Of a DNA stretch of 17,960 bases, positions 6,719-14,412 are shown in pieces. Below the pieces are notes generated by a model. It saw only the letters and a list, made by a program, of their open reading frames with translations, was not told the origin of the DNA and ran no database searches. Both the position numbers and the translations under genes were made by a program. Source of the DNA: Holosporales bacterium (GTDB taxonomy: Bacteria; Pseudomonadota; Alphaproteobacteria; BNTO01); assembly GCA_031273545.1 (NCBI GenBank), contig JAISRQ010000048.1, forward strand, positions 1-17,960, read 5' to 3'. Position 1 is the first letter of the stretch. Each line of letters begins with the position of its first letter.

Positions 6719-7867
6719 TCAGCCTTCGGTTGGGGTCATCGACATCAGCGCAAAGAACACGCCACTCAAGCCAACAGGACGTACCGCGATTGCAACATCT
6801 TGGCTTGAGAGTGAAATCTCTAGTTCGTCCGTGCTAACGTGCTGAGCGATATCTAACAGGTAACGCACATCAAAGTTTAGCTCCATGGTGTCTTCATAAT
6901 CGTAATCTATGTCAATGTCTTCATCTGCTGCTCCGTTTGCGCTTGCTCCGGCAACTGCTACGCACTTCATCAAATTACGAGACAAAACAAGCCTAATCAT
7001 GCGCAGCTTGTCGTTTATCACGGTCCCAACGCGGTCAACCGCTTCTGCAAATATCTTGGTTCCGGCAACGAGCTTTTTTTCGTGTTGGATATTCAAAATC
7101 GCCTGATAAGCCGGGAATGCTCCATCAATTAAGCGCGATCCTAGTACCGCTACGCTATTATCGGATGCTACCGTTAGCTCAATCCTCGTTTCGGATACCG
7201 CAAGCGATACAGGTTCCCTTGCCTCATCTAGAAGCTTTACCATCTCGCCTATGACCTTTTTGCCAATAATAATGGATGGCATGCTTTCTGAGCCTGCTGG
7301 GGCGGGCATCTCTATGCTTGCGAGGCGATGCCTATCAGTCGCAACGGCCCTCAGTACGTTTGCCTCTGATTCGTATGACAAATTAATTCCAACGAGCGAA
7401 TAACGCATCTCATCCGTAGCCATGGCAAAGCGCACCGTTTCTAACATATTTTTCAGCAAAGGCGCAGGCATCGTGAAGCGACACGAATACTCATTCCCCT
7501 CCTGTAGCACGCGTGGAAACTCATCTGATGAAACAAACGGAATCTCAAAGCGAGAGCGTCCCGCCGACAGCACTACTTGAGTAGACTGTTCGCTGCACAT
7601 TATATCTATTGGAACATTCGGCTTGATCTTACGCAATATTTCATAAAGCAAAATAGTCGGAACACACAGACCCCCTGCTTCCAGAACCTCGCATGGGAAA
7701 CTCTCGGACAACGACAACACCATATCCGTGGAAACGACAACAACGCTTTCCCCTTGTGCTTGAATAAGCGTGTGCCCCAAAATCAACAAAGTCGTCCTCT
7801 TTTCTATAACGCTTTGACTATGGGAAAAGGCCGTCAACAAAACATCCCTATTCACACGAATATGCAT
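6719..7867 (-). CDS. dnaN: DNA polymerase III beta subunit (sliding clamp)
   Basis: Ring-shaped dimeric clamp that tethers DNA polymerase III to the template, 382 residues, near the family's usual length of about 370. Three clamp domains fit roughly 1-125, 130-255 and 256-382. Family motifs are visible: SDEFPR at 114-119, ATDRHRLA at 176-183, DGAFPAYQAI at 248-257, NFDVRYLLD at 331-339, and a C-terminal MSMTPTEG in place of the common MPMR ending. An acidic stretch (about 315-326) lies where the family has an acidic loop. ATG 7867 is preceded by GGAGG with 4 bases between, a strong ribosome site. dnaA and recF are not beside it, so the classical replication operon is broken up here. It lies downstream of rsmI on the same strand with a 192-base gap containing a promoter candidate. 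Confidence 0.96.
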   Translation of the reverse strand: MHIRVNRDVLLTAFSHSQSVIEKRTTLLILGHTLIQAQGESVVVVSTDMVLSLSESFPCEVLEAGGLCVPTILLYEILRKIKPNVPIDIMCSEQSTQVVLSAGRSRFEIPFVSSDEFPRVLQEGNEYSCRFTMPAPLLKNMLETVRFAMATDEMRYSLVGINLSYESEANVLRAVATDRHRLASIEMPAPAGSESMPSIIIGKKVIGEMVKLLDEAREPVSLAVSETRIELTVASDNSVAVLGSRLIDGAFPAYQAILNIQHEKKLVAGTKIFAEAVDRVGTVINDKLRMIRLVLSRNLMKCVAVAGASANGAADEDIDIDYDYEDTMELNFDVRYLLDIAQHVSTDELEISLSSQDVAIAVRPVGLSGVFFALMSMTPTEG

Positions 7868-7925
7868 AAAACCTCCAATAACAACACAGAACTAACTACG
7901 CAACGACACCAACACCGCTGAGCTC

Positions 7926-7955
7926 AGTATACATCGGTCTACGTCAAATAGTTAA
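7926..7955 (-). promoter_or_regulatory. Candidate promoter of dnaN
   Basis: On the minus strand, TTAACT (7955-7950) and TATACT (7931-7926) are 18 bases apart, giving a leader of about 50 bases before the dnaN ATG. The -10 matches 5 of 6 consensus positions, the -35 only 4 of 6. A TTGACG lying between them is too close to the -10 to act as its -35. Confidence 0.4.
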
Positions 7956-7980
7956 GTCATTCTTGTGTTTCTTCATAAGA

Positions 7981-8015
7981 ACCTGTCATTTCCTACAGGT
8001 GATTATGGTTTTTTT
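7981..8015. terminator. Hairpin between rsmI and dnaN
   Basis: ACCTGT-CATTTCCT-ACAGGT (6-bp perfect stem) is followed on the plus strand by GATTATGGTTTTTTT. On the minus strand, which is the transcribed one here, no T-run directly follows the stem. It may be a weak terminator or attenuator after rsmI, or a short operator-like palindrome. The assignment is uncertain. Confidence 0.3.
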
Positions 8016-8059
8016 AGAGAAGCTTATTTTGACGTTTCCTGGCATATTGTTCATTGAAA

Positions 8060-9085
8060 TCACTGAGAACTTTGAGATAGCTCAATTGCCCGCTTATACA
8101 CTCTGCTTTTCTGAATCTTTAGTTTTTGAGAAATAAGCAACACCGCATCCTTCAACGACATCGCCTGCATCGTCGCCTTTAGTTCGGCGTCCAACATCTC
8201 CGGCTCCACTTGCTCTTGTATTGGGGGCGATAGCGCGATAATAAACTCTCCCCTAGGCTCTTTATTTAAGAAATGCTCAATTAGCTCGTCAAACGACCCG
8301 TGTCTTACGTCTTCGTGCAGCTTCGTTATTTCCCGAACGACAGCAACATGTCGGTTGTTAAACAAGGTCCTTAGTCTGTTTAATTCTCCGAGTAACTTGT
8401 GTGGCGACTCGAAAAATATTAATGTCGTATCCGCATTGCGCCAATTTTCGATTGTTGATTCCGTTAAGTTGCTTGCGAAACCAAGGAACGTCAGCGCATG
8501 AGTCGGGAACCCTGATAAAATTGCCCCAGATATTAGCGATGTAGCCCCAGGAACCGTTGTCACTTTTATGTTTAATGCGTGACATTCCCTGACCAGCTTA
8601 AAGCCTGGGTCTGCAATCAACGGCGTTCCCGCGTCACTTATTAACGCTATGCGTTCTTTATTTTGTAAATGTGCAATTATTTGTGGGCGAATTTCATTTG
8701 CGTTGTGGTCTTGATATGCTATTAATGGCTTTTTTATTTGGTATGTATTCAGGAGTTTCATGCTTACGCGACTGTCTTCGCAGACGATACGGTCACACGA
8801 GCGAAGCACCCTGAGGGCTCTAAGTGTTATGTCTTCTAAGTTGCCTATGGGGGTCGAGGTTATGAACAAGCCTGGAGAAAGCGGCGCACGTGGCTTGGTG
8901 AAAAAGTTTGCATCTAGCGGCGTTGTAGGAATGTCCGTATCCAAGGATTCTGCAGAGAGATCCATTTGGGGGGCCGCATCCAACGATTCTGTAGAAAGAT
9001 CAGGCCTTTCCAGCTCATCTGGCGCAGCGCTCCCTGTAATTTCCGAGTTCGGCGATTCATTTTGAGCCAATAGCTGACGATCCAT
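8060..9085 (-). CDS. rsmI: 16S rRNA 2'-O-ribose C1402 methyltransferase
   Basis: SAM-dependent tetrapyrrole-methylase-fold enzyme that 2'-O-methylates C1402 in the ribosomal P-site region of 16S rRNA. Motifs: TPIGNLEDI (78-86), CEDSR (102-106), SDAGTPLIADPG (150-161), PGATS (179-183), FFESPHK (224-230), REITKLHE (251-258) and GEF (279-281). The C-terminal helical part is complete. At 341 residues it is longer than the usual 280-290, because about 70 residues precede the conserved core. This extension is acidic and Ser/Thr/Pro-rich and includes two 13-residue repeats. The start is well supported: AAGGAAG lies 5 bases before ATG 9085, so the extension is probably translated. In many bacteria rsmI neighbours lpoA or yraN; neither is here. 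Confidence 0.95.
   Translation of the reverse strand: MDRQLLAQNESPNSEITGSAAPDELERPDLSTESLDAAPQMDLSAESLDTDIPTTPLDANFFTKPRAPLSPGLFITSTPIGNLEDITLRALRVLRSCDRIVCEDSRVSMKLLNTYQIKKPLIAYQDHNANEIRPQIIAHLQNKERIALISDAGTPLIADPGFKLVRECHALNIKVTTVPGATSLISGAILSGFPTHALTFLGFASNLTESTIENWRNADTTLIFFESPHKLLGELNRLRTLFNNRHVAVVREITKLHEDVRHGSFDELIEHFLNKEPRGEFIIALSPPIQEQVEPEMLDAELKATMQAMSLKDAVLLISQKLKIQKSRVYKRAIELSQSSQ
8924..9001 (-). repeat. 39-bp tandem repeat in the rsmI N-terminal extension
   Basis: Two adjacent 39-base units encode DLSTESLDAAPQM (residues 29-41) and DLSAESLDTDIPT (42-54). The first 24 bases of each unit are nearly identical and the rest has drifted. A fragment TPLDANF follows, which may be a third decayed unit. 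The unit length keeps the reading frame. Confidence 0.8.
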
Positions 9086-9154
9086 ATATACTTCCTTATT
9101 AAAACAACTGTGGCGCCTAAAATATTGCGGTCTGAAAAATCACCACCGCCAACT

Positions 9155-10393
9155 CTAACACACGACAACGCGCCACGCTAGAGAATCAACTTCCCCACAT
9201 TGAGCGCAATAACTCTCCCAAGATGCAACGTGAGCGTGGCAGTTTTTGCATTCATATACGTCGATTCCAACGCATGAGCCTGCGCTCGTCCCTGCTGCTG
9301 TGGCGAGGGGGCCGCCTGCTTCAATTCCCCTACAAACGCTTATACCTTCTGTTCTCACACCTTCAGTCCTTGTGCGCTTCAACTCACGTACGCGCGGACT
9401 AATTAGCGGGGCCCAGAATGCCTCAAGCTCGCTTGCGTAGTGTATTGCCTCCCCGCGCAGTCCAGCTGCCATTGCACTTTTTCCTAGTATATATAACGCT
9501 TCCGGGTCGTTTGCGTGCTGTAATAGTGCGGATTTTATTTTTTCGTAAATCTCCAATTTGTTTAATTTTGAGTTTATCGACACAATTTTATTCACGACCA
9601 TGAGGTTTGGACGCGATTGAATCAGGGATATTAATTTTTTTATGCTAACGGATTCGCTCCACTTTTCTGCCATATGACAGGCGGCGTCGATGTTAGTAGG
9701 ATCCAAATCATATGCCCGAGTCAGCAGCTCTGGCGTCCCCGTTTTAGCGAATAAAATTGCCACATGCTTCCGTGACAGCACAAACTCTGCATAGTCAACA
9801 TTGGGGATATTTTTCAAATATGCAAGGAAAAGGCGAGCCTGAATTACTGAATGCAAAGCCTTGTCTGCCACACTTTTCGCTGCCAAAAGCTCGCGCAGAG
9901 CCTCTTTCCAGTTGTTAGCTTGCTCATGCACCTTTGCCAAATATATGTGCCCCAGCGCTTCGAGGGGGGGGCTTAGAATCATCATGTTTGCGACGAGCTT
10001 CAACGTTTCCATGTCAGCGCACTTATCTGCAATGAGGGCTTGGCATATTGCGAGTTTTGGGTCAGTGCTAGCAATATCTTCATTTGAAAAGACGAATGGC
10101 CGACTTATGCCCCCAATCGCAGCGTATGCGCCATTAATGATGCGCTGGTCCTCGTCATTTTTCTTAATTTTTTGTAATAAGTCTTTTAATTTATGGGGGA
10201 GGCCCCACACGTAAATCCAACAGTTGTAAAGGAAAATGGAGGCAACGCACGCGAACAACGCGACTTCCCCTGCTAATAAGAGGGGGAGCTTTTTTGAATA
10301 TGTTGGCGTTTGTATTTGGATCGTTCCGTTTAAAAAGGAGATAACGATTGCTGCAAATATGAGCACAACGAATTGACAAACGACTCTTACCAC
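9155..10393 (-). CDS. hemY: HemY-like inner-membrane TPR protein with zinc ribbon
   Basis: 412 residues with the architecture of the proteobacterial HemY/LapB-like group: two N-terminal membrane segments (about 4-23 and 34-56), then a soluble TPR-like helical repeat region (about 80-340), then a C-terminal zinc ribbon with Cys382, Cys385, Cys396 and Cys399 and the typical ending GEVDSLAWR. In alphaproteobacteria, HemY proteins of this type usually follow hemC/hemD; their exact role is unsettled, and they are distinct from the oxidase also called HemY. The start is GTG 10393 with AAAGGGG five bases upstream; no in-frame ATG is near. The haem genes are not in the window, so the usual synteny is lost. 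rsmI follows on the same strand after about 69 bases, possibly in one transcript. Confidence 0.85.
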   Translation of the reverse strand: MVRVVCQFVVLIFAAIVISFLNGTIQIQTPTYSKKLPLLLAGEVALFACVASIFLYNCWIYVWGLPHKLKDLLQKIKKNDEDQRIINGAYAAIGGISRPFVFSNEDIASTDPKLAICQALIADKCADMETLKLVANMMILSPPLEALGHIYLAKVHEQANNWKEALRELLAAKSVADKALHSVIQARLFLAYLKNIPNVDYAEFVLSRKHVAILFAKTGTPELLTRAYDLDPTNIDAACHMAEKWSESVSIKKLISLIQSRPNLMVVNKIVSINSKLNKLEIYEKIKSALLQHANDPEALYILGKSAMAAGLRGEAIHYASELEAFWAPLISPRVRELKRTRTEGVRTEGISVCRGIEAGGPLATAAGTSAGSCVGIDVYECKNCHAHVASWESYCAQCGEVDSLAWRVVVC

Positions 10394-10796
10394 ATGCGCC
10401 CCTTTTGTTGCCTATACTCTTCATATTACTGAATAGGGGGTTTTGTGTACAATACTTATTGAAATTATTATTTGTTGAAGCGTTGTTGGTTTTTGATGTC
10501 GGTGTTACCGTTTAAAAATTGGCTCGGTGGGGTTTGGAGCGAGACCGGCATAAAAAACGAAGAGGCTCCATCCCCCGACCATCACCGTTCTCCCTAACAG
10601 AAAAAGGTTAAGGAATAGTAATGGAAAAAGATAATATTTAATTTTTTTATATTGACGGCCTATTAACGTTTTTGTAATAGGACATAAGGTGGATTGTTCG
10701 CAAGAATCATTTCTTTTCTTGTATGATATGACTAGGATTGTCTGATTCCTTGTGCTAGAATAGCTCTTGCGTACCACTATTACTATCACTTCAATT
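10394..10796. other. Divergent intergenic region between hemY and the first LRR gene
   Basis: 403 bases without a supported gene. It holds a family 1 palindrome (10562-10700) whose right end is worn. A minus-strand open frame across it (10505-10837) overlaps the LRR start and has repeat-derived composition, so I reject it. Plausible -10 hexamers (TATGAT near 10722 and TAGAAT near 10756) precede the LRR gene, but neither has a well-placed -35. Confidence 0.55.
10562..10700. repeat. Family 1 palindromic repeat, copy 2
   Basis: The left end GAGGCTCCATCCCCCGACCA continues to CCCTAACAGAAAAAGGTTAA. The inner right part has ATTGACGGCCTATTAACGTT, then TTGTAATAGG and AAGGTGG. The left core and right core match copy 1 closely and pair with each other as an imperfect inverted repeat. 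The outermost right arm no longer pairs with the left arm, so this copy appears eroded. It lies between divergent genes. Confidence 0.75.
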
Positions 10797-12074
10797 ATGA
10801 AATTAAATAATTTACTAATCAGAGCTAGCATGGCCATCGCTACATGCCTGACTCAAAATATACACGCAATGTTCCGTCCTTTTCACTTGCAAACACGTGT
10901 AAATAACAGGGCCGAATCGGGCATTTGCATAGACGGGATCCTGTACATACAAAGGGAAATGGAAGCAGATGCAATCGTACATAAGGACGACTTATTGAGC
11001 GTATTTGTAAGGAACCGGATTTATAATAGGGGCCAAGCGTTTCCTGTTACGTCTTTGACTTTTGAGCGAGATTCTAACATTGATAATACTGTTCGGAACG
11101 TCTGTGTCTCACGTTCAGTCCTATCAATTTACGGTAGCAAAGACGACCGCACTCTATTGTCTGTTATCGTTTTTGAATCGGAAGGCCAACTAACAACGAT
11201 AGGTGATGAGGCTTTTCAGTTTTCTCGTTTGTCAAGCATACACATTCCTGCCAGCGTGACAAAGCTTGGAGCATCTTGTTTTGGCGGCTGTCGTAGTCTG
11301 GAGAAAGTTACCTTTTGTGAAGGAAGTCTGCTCCAAAATATAGAGAAATTTACTTTCTGGTTATGCGATGGTCTAACCGATATACGTATTCCCGCAAGCG
11401 TAAGAGTACTTGGGTATGGTTGTTTTAATGGCTGCAGTAGGTTGAGAACGGTCACAATCGAAAATAATAGTAAGCTGGTAGCCATACAACATAGGGCTTT
11501 TTCACACTGCGCCAAATTAGAAAAGATGGCTATTCCTAGCGGGGTCACAGTGATTGGAGATTCAACTTTTGAATTTTGTAGTGGGTTGGAAGAAATTACG
11601 TTCGGTGAGGATAGTGAACTTTGCCGCATAGGCAGCTCAGTTTTTATTTGGTGCCATAGCTTAAAGAAGATAACTATCCCTTTTAGAGTTGGGATGATTA
11701 ACGAGTCGTGCTTTGAAGGTTGTTATAACTTAGAGGAAATAACTTTTTCGGCGGGGAGTCAGGTCAGCTTCATCGGACATTCCGCTTTTGCTGGGTGCGC
11801 AAAGTTAATCACGATAACCATTCCTGCAGGCGTAAAACACCTTCCTTCCGATTGCTTTAAAGGTTGTTCTAGCTTGCAGTCAGTTATGTTTGAAGACGAA
11901 AGCCAACTTACTTCTGTTGCGGAAAGCGCGTTTCAAGGTTGCACAAACCTGAGTAAAGTAGTCTTTCCCATAGCAGCGAATCCTCCTCGTGGGTGCTTTA
12001 GGGATTGCCACAAAATGCACTCAATTGCGTTCAAGAATGGTGAACAAATTCTTGTATACCCAATTCAAAAATAA
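10797..12074 (+). CDS. Secreted BspA-type leucine-rich-repeat protein 1
   Basis: 425 residues. The chosen ATG 10797 gives MKLNNLLIRASMAIATCLTQ, a Sec signal peptide with likely cleavage after NIHA. The same start context is seen in its paralogue at 14170, and an in-frame ATG ten codons upstream adds an unlikely segment. From about residue 120 to 415 the protein is a series of LRR_5/BspA-type repeats with the pattern IPxxVxxLGxxCFxGCxxL and VTFxxxSxLxxIxxxAFxxC, period about 23-24. No anchor or membrane segment follows, so it is probably exported and either released or surface-held. BspA-like LRR proteins bind host or surface ligands in several bacteria and protists; the ligand here is unknown. 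No Shine-Dalgarno site precedes the start. A convergent paralogue lies about 800 bases downstream. Confidence 0.85.
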   Translation: MKLNNLLIRASMAIATCLTQNIHAMFRPFHLQTRVNNRAESGICIDGILYIQREMEADAIVHKDDLLSVFVRNRIYNRGQAFPVTSLTFERDSNIDNTVRNVCVSRSVLSIYGSKDDRTLLSVIVFESEGQLTTIGDEAFQFSRLSSIHIPASVTKLGASCFGGCRSLEKVTFCEGSLLQNIEKFTFWLCDGLTDIRIPASVRVLGYGCFNGCSRLRTVTIENNSKLVAIQHRAFSHCAKLEKMAIPSGVTVIGDSTFEFCSGLEEITFGEDSELCRIGSSVFIWCHSLKKITIPFRVGMINESCFEGCYNLEEITFSAGSQVSFIGHSAFAGCAKLITITIPAGVKHLPSDCFKGCSSLQSVMFEDESQLTSVAESAFQGCTNLSKVVFPIAANPPRGCFRDCHKMHSIAFKNGEQILVYPIQK

Positions 12075-12082
12075 ATGTAAGC

Positions 12083-12179
12083 CTGTACCCACTATCCAAA
12101 TGATTGCGGACTTTTGAACGAAATAAACGTTGACGATTATTCAGATTTTGATCTGCAATATTTGGAATCTCCGGTGGCT
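12083..12179. repeat. Family 2 palindromic repeat, copy D
   Basis: It starts eight bases after the first LRR stop codon. CTGTACCCACTATCCAAATG then ATTGCGG forms one end; GCAATATTTGGAATCTCCGG forms the other, in the same orientation as copy G. The centre keeps AACGTTGACGATTATTCA, against AACGCTTACAATTATTCA in copy G. Confidence 0.75.
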
Positions 12180-12366
12180 TACGAGAAATCGAAAAGAAAT
12201 AAGAGGGGCCTCACGAAGACAATACTTGTTGCAAGGTCAAAAGGAGGAAGCCCCTCTGCCTGTCCAGCATTCACAAGCCGGAACCATTTGAGGCGCGGGG
12301 GGAAGGCTGGCTCATGAAAGAATCGAGGGGGAAAATGGCTGTTAAGAAGACCGAGAGGGCGCGAAT

Positions 12367-12434
12367 AGAGGAGGAACCCAAAGGCTAAAAGACGGCCAAA
12401 TAGAGGAGCCAAAAGGCGGCCAAAAAAGGAGCCC
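12367..12434 (+). repeat. Imperfect purine-rich tandem repeats
   Basis: Units start AGAGGAG and run through CCAAAGGC or CCAAAAGGC to CGGCCAAA. One begins at 12367, a shortened one at 12402, and a remnant AGGAGCCC overlaps the end of the adjacent family 1 element. The sequence is dominated by A and G. Copy 1 of family 1 also has a purine-rich tract on this same side. Confidence 0.55.
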
Positions 12435-12570
12435 GCACCCCACCACCGCCCATAAAGCCTAGCAGAAAAAAGTTAAAGAGCCGTTAACTGCAAATTTACT
12501 GTTTTTTAGCATTAACGTTTCATTAATCTTTTTGTGATAGGGTCAAAGGGCGGTGGAGGGGTACGGGCTC
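12429..12570. repeat. Family 1 palindromic repeat, copy 3
   Basis: This is the best-preserved copy at its ends: it opens GAGCCCGCACCCCACCACCG and closes CGGTGGAGGGGTACGGGCTC. An inner inverted pair follows, AGCAGAAAAAAGTTAA against TTAATCTTTTTGTGATAGG. Immediately outside are an A-run on the left (CCAAAAAAG) and a T-run on the right (ATTTTTTTCG). In RNA from either strand the long stem would therefore be followed by U residues. Lying between convergent genes, it could terminate both. Confidence 0.85.
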
Positions 12571-12652
12571 ATTTTTTTCGACTTCTTTCTAGTGCACTGC
12601 CTTTGTATATTGCCAGCACACACACCGAAGGGTTCAATACTGCGGCTCCGGG

Positions 12653-12753
12653 ATATAACCGGGGCCTCCAAAGATTGCGGGACAGAAAATGAAGAATCGT
12701 AAGAGTTTTACGGGCTCAAAAAACTGAAATCGCTTGTGGAGTGAGCACATACC
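12653..12753. repeat. Family 2 palindromic repeat, copy E
   Basis: It begins ATATAACCGGGGCCTCCAAA then GATTGCGGGACAGAAAATGA, shares GAAGAATCGTAAG with copy B, and ends ACTGAAATCGCTTGTGGAGT. It sits about 80 bases from a family 1 element and is followed directly by a family 3 copy. Confidence 0.75.
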
Positions 12754-12762
12754 AAATAGCGG

Positions 12763-12870
12763 TCAAACCCTAGATTTGAGCAATGATTGGGAAAATCAAT
12801 GTACTATTGGAACAATGTGTATTATTGCTTTCAACAAAAATCCAGAATTTGATAAAGTTTGAATATATTT
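12763..12870. repeat. Family 3 repeat, copy 2
   Basis: It begins TCAAACCCTAGATTTG and ends ATTTGATAAAGTTTGAATAT, a weak inverted pair comparable to the 12-bp inverted repeat at 1-12/101-112. The last 72 bases align to 49-120 without gaps, best over the final 40. It reaches the stop codon of the second LRR gene. With only two copies its limits are uncertain. Confidence 0.45.
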
Positions 12871-14170
12871 ATTTTTCAAAAATAAGTTCCTTTCCGTGGT
12901 GGATAATTGAGAAAAAATCACGATCCTCCTCAAATTCATTCACCTTAATGTCTGCGGAAGTGTTTATCTCAGTTAGGTTCGGACAAAATCTGAAGGCGCC
13001 GCTATCTATAGTGATAAGCCCCTGACCTTTGAATGTAATTGATTGCAAATTTGGACAATTATAAAAGGCTTGACGCTTTATAACGATAGGTTCGTTAGAT
13101 TCGAATATCACTGACTGCAAACCACACTTATTGAAACAATTGATGGGAACGCGCTTCACGCCTGCGGAAATCGTTATCGTAGCTAAGTTAAAGCATTCAG
13201 TAAAAGTGTCGCTTCCTATAGATTCGAGCTTACTGTCAGCGGCAAAAGTAACTTGTTCAAGGCTGTAACAGTTCTTGAAGCATGAGTCCTCAAGTTTTCT
13301 AACGTTAGAAGGAATGGCTATTTTCAGTAAATAATCATTCATCCGAAAAGCCTGACCTAAGTTCTGTAACCTGCTATTCTTTCCGAATGTAACTTCTTCT
13401 AGTCCGCTCCATTCAAAGCAACCATATTGAAGTGTTTCGACACTGTCAGGAATAGCTATACTTTTTAAGCTTGAACACAAACTGAACGCCATCGCTTCTA
13501 TGCAGACTAGTTCGCTATCCTTTTCGAATTCGACTAATTCTAATTTGGTGCATTCGCGAAAACATCCCCTTTCAAGGACGGTTACTTTTGCTGGAATGCG
13601 TATTGCTTTTAAGCGAATGTCGTGAGAAAAAACGTTACGCTCTATAGTTTCGAGTTGACTTCCTTGTTCGAATGTAACACTGCGTAGGTTGGGGCAATTA
13701 CTCAAGCAGCTGCTTCGAAGTGCCTTAACACTAGCAGGGACACATATGCTCGAGAAATTAGCGCGAGAAAACACGAACCAAGTCAGGGTTGTCAATTGAC
13801 TCTCGGGTTCAAACGTGACGCTAGATATGGGGTATTTCTCAATGGAATGAAGATGGGTAATCGAACGTGGGATGCACACATTTGCTGCGGGGCTTCCTGC
13901 GTTGCGGCGTTCTCCGTCAAAGAACAAGTGCGTAACGGCAAGCGCTTCCCCTTTAAGGCAAATTTGATTTCTCGGGGCGACAAAGGCTTCGCCTTGAAGT
14001 GCCGTCGCCTTTATAGTCCTGTCACCTGATTTATAGCGCTCAATCACGTACTTAATATTGCCTGCTTTTATTTCGTTTCTTTCTATGATATCCCGACTTG
14101 CATATGTACGTTGACTCAAGCATGTAACAATGGCCACGCTCATTCTGAGTAGTAATGTGCTCAATTTCAT
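12869..14170 (-). CDS. Secreted BspA-type leucine-rich-repeat protein 2
   Basis: 433 residues, paralogous to the convergent gene at 10797. The signal peptide MKLSTLLLRMSVAIVTCLSQ, with cleavage after RTYA, aligns residue by residue with its partner. Residues about 113-400 are LRR_5/BspA-type repeats (IPxxVxxLxxxCFxxC, VTFxxxSxLxxI, AFxxCxNL). The region before them (30-110) differs more between the two proteins, which may set binding specificity. The C-terminus ends in a polar tail (HHGKELIFEK) without an anchor. The start ATG 14170 has no good Shine-Dalgarno site, as in the partner. The duplication is old: the repeats agree in pattern rather than in exact sequence. Export and surface or host interaction is inferred from the family. 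Confidence 0.85.
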   Translation of the reverse strand: MKLSTLLLRMSVAIVTCLSQRTYASRDIIERNEIKAGNIKYVIERYKSGDRTIKATALQGEAFVAPRNQICLKGEALAVTHLFFDGERRNAGSPAANVCIPRSITHLHSIEKYPISSVTFEPESQLTTLTWFVFSRANFSSICVPASVKALRSSCLSNCPNLRSVTFEQGSQLETIERNVFSHDIRLKAIRIPAKVTVLERGCFRECTKLELVEFEKDSELVCIEAMAFSLCSSLKSIAIPDSVETLQYGCFEWSGLEEVTFGKNSRLQNLGQAFRMNDYLLKIAIPSNVRKLEDSCFKNCYSLEQVTFAADSKLESIGSDTFTECFNLATITISAGVKRVPINCFNKCGLQSVIFESNEPIVIKRQAFYNCPNLQSITFKGQGLITIDSGAFRFCPNLTEINTSADIKVNEFEEDRDFFSIIHHGKELIFEK

Positions 14171-14280
14171 AATTTAAGGTCTCTAGATGCCTACAGTCTA
14201 GATATTTTATATCACAATCGAATTTTAAAATCTACATCTTATGCCCCAAGGAGTATTGATTTCCCGTATTCCTTGCCAAG

Positions 14281-14412
14281 AGGTCGTAGACTAACCATTG
14301 CACCCCTCCTCTATCTCCTGTGTTAACCACAAGCGCGAAACGCATCAGACCCAGTGCCCAGCTGTAATCCAAGTGCTTCCGTGCAAGTCGTACTCATTAC
14401 ACACCGCCACGT
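14281..14412 (-). pseudogene. Decayed copy of the dusB 3' end
   Basis: On the minus strand this matches the last ~47 codons of the intact dusB at 15404. Shared blocks include GTACGACTTGCACGGAAGCA (dusB has GTACGGCTTGCACGGAAGCA), ACTGGGTCTG, TTTCGCGC and GTGGTTAACAC. It corresponds to dusB residues about 274-320 (VRLARKHLDW ... TGSAAFRAVVNT). Several small deletions and stop codons break the frame, and the upstream part of the gene is absent. It is in the same orientation as dusB and about 1.1 kb away, so the pair forms a direct repeat around the coiled-coil gene. Confidence 0.85.

Larger units (their letters stand above)
12075..12868. other. Repeat-packed region between the convergent LRR genes
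   Basis: These 794 bases contain no gene I believe. In order: a family 2 repeat (12083-12179), a stretch with an 8-bp AGAGGGGC/GCCCCTCT inverted repeat (about 12201-12267), purine-rich imperfect tandem repeats (12367-12434), a family 1 palindrome (12429-12570), a family 2 repeat (12653-12753) and a family 3 copy (12763-12870). Short frames such as 12114-12317 run through repeat sequence and are not called. All three families occur here side by side. Confidence 0.7.

Noticed and set aside
10505..10837. 110-codon minus-strand frame between hemY and the first LRR gene
   Set aside because: It crosses family 1 copy 2 and overlaps the start and signal peptide of a well-supported gene; the hydrophobic runs come from AT-rich repeat sequence.
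12114..12317. 67-codon plus-strand frame after the first LRR gene
   Set aside because: It begins with TTG inside family 2 copy D, has no ribosome site and no domain, and its composition follows the repeats.
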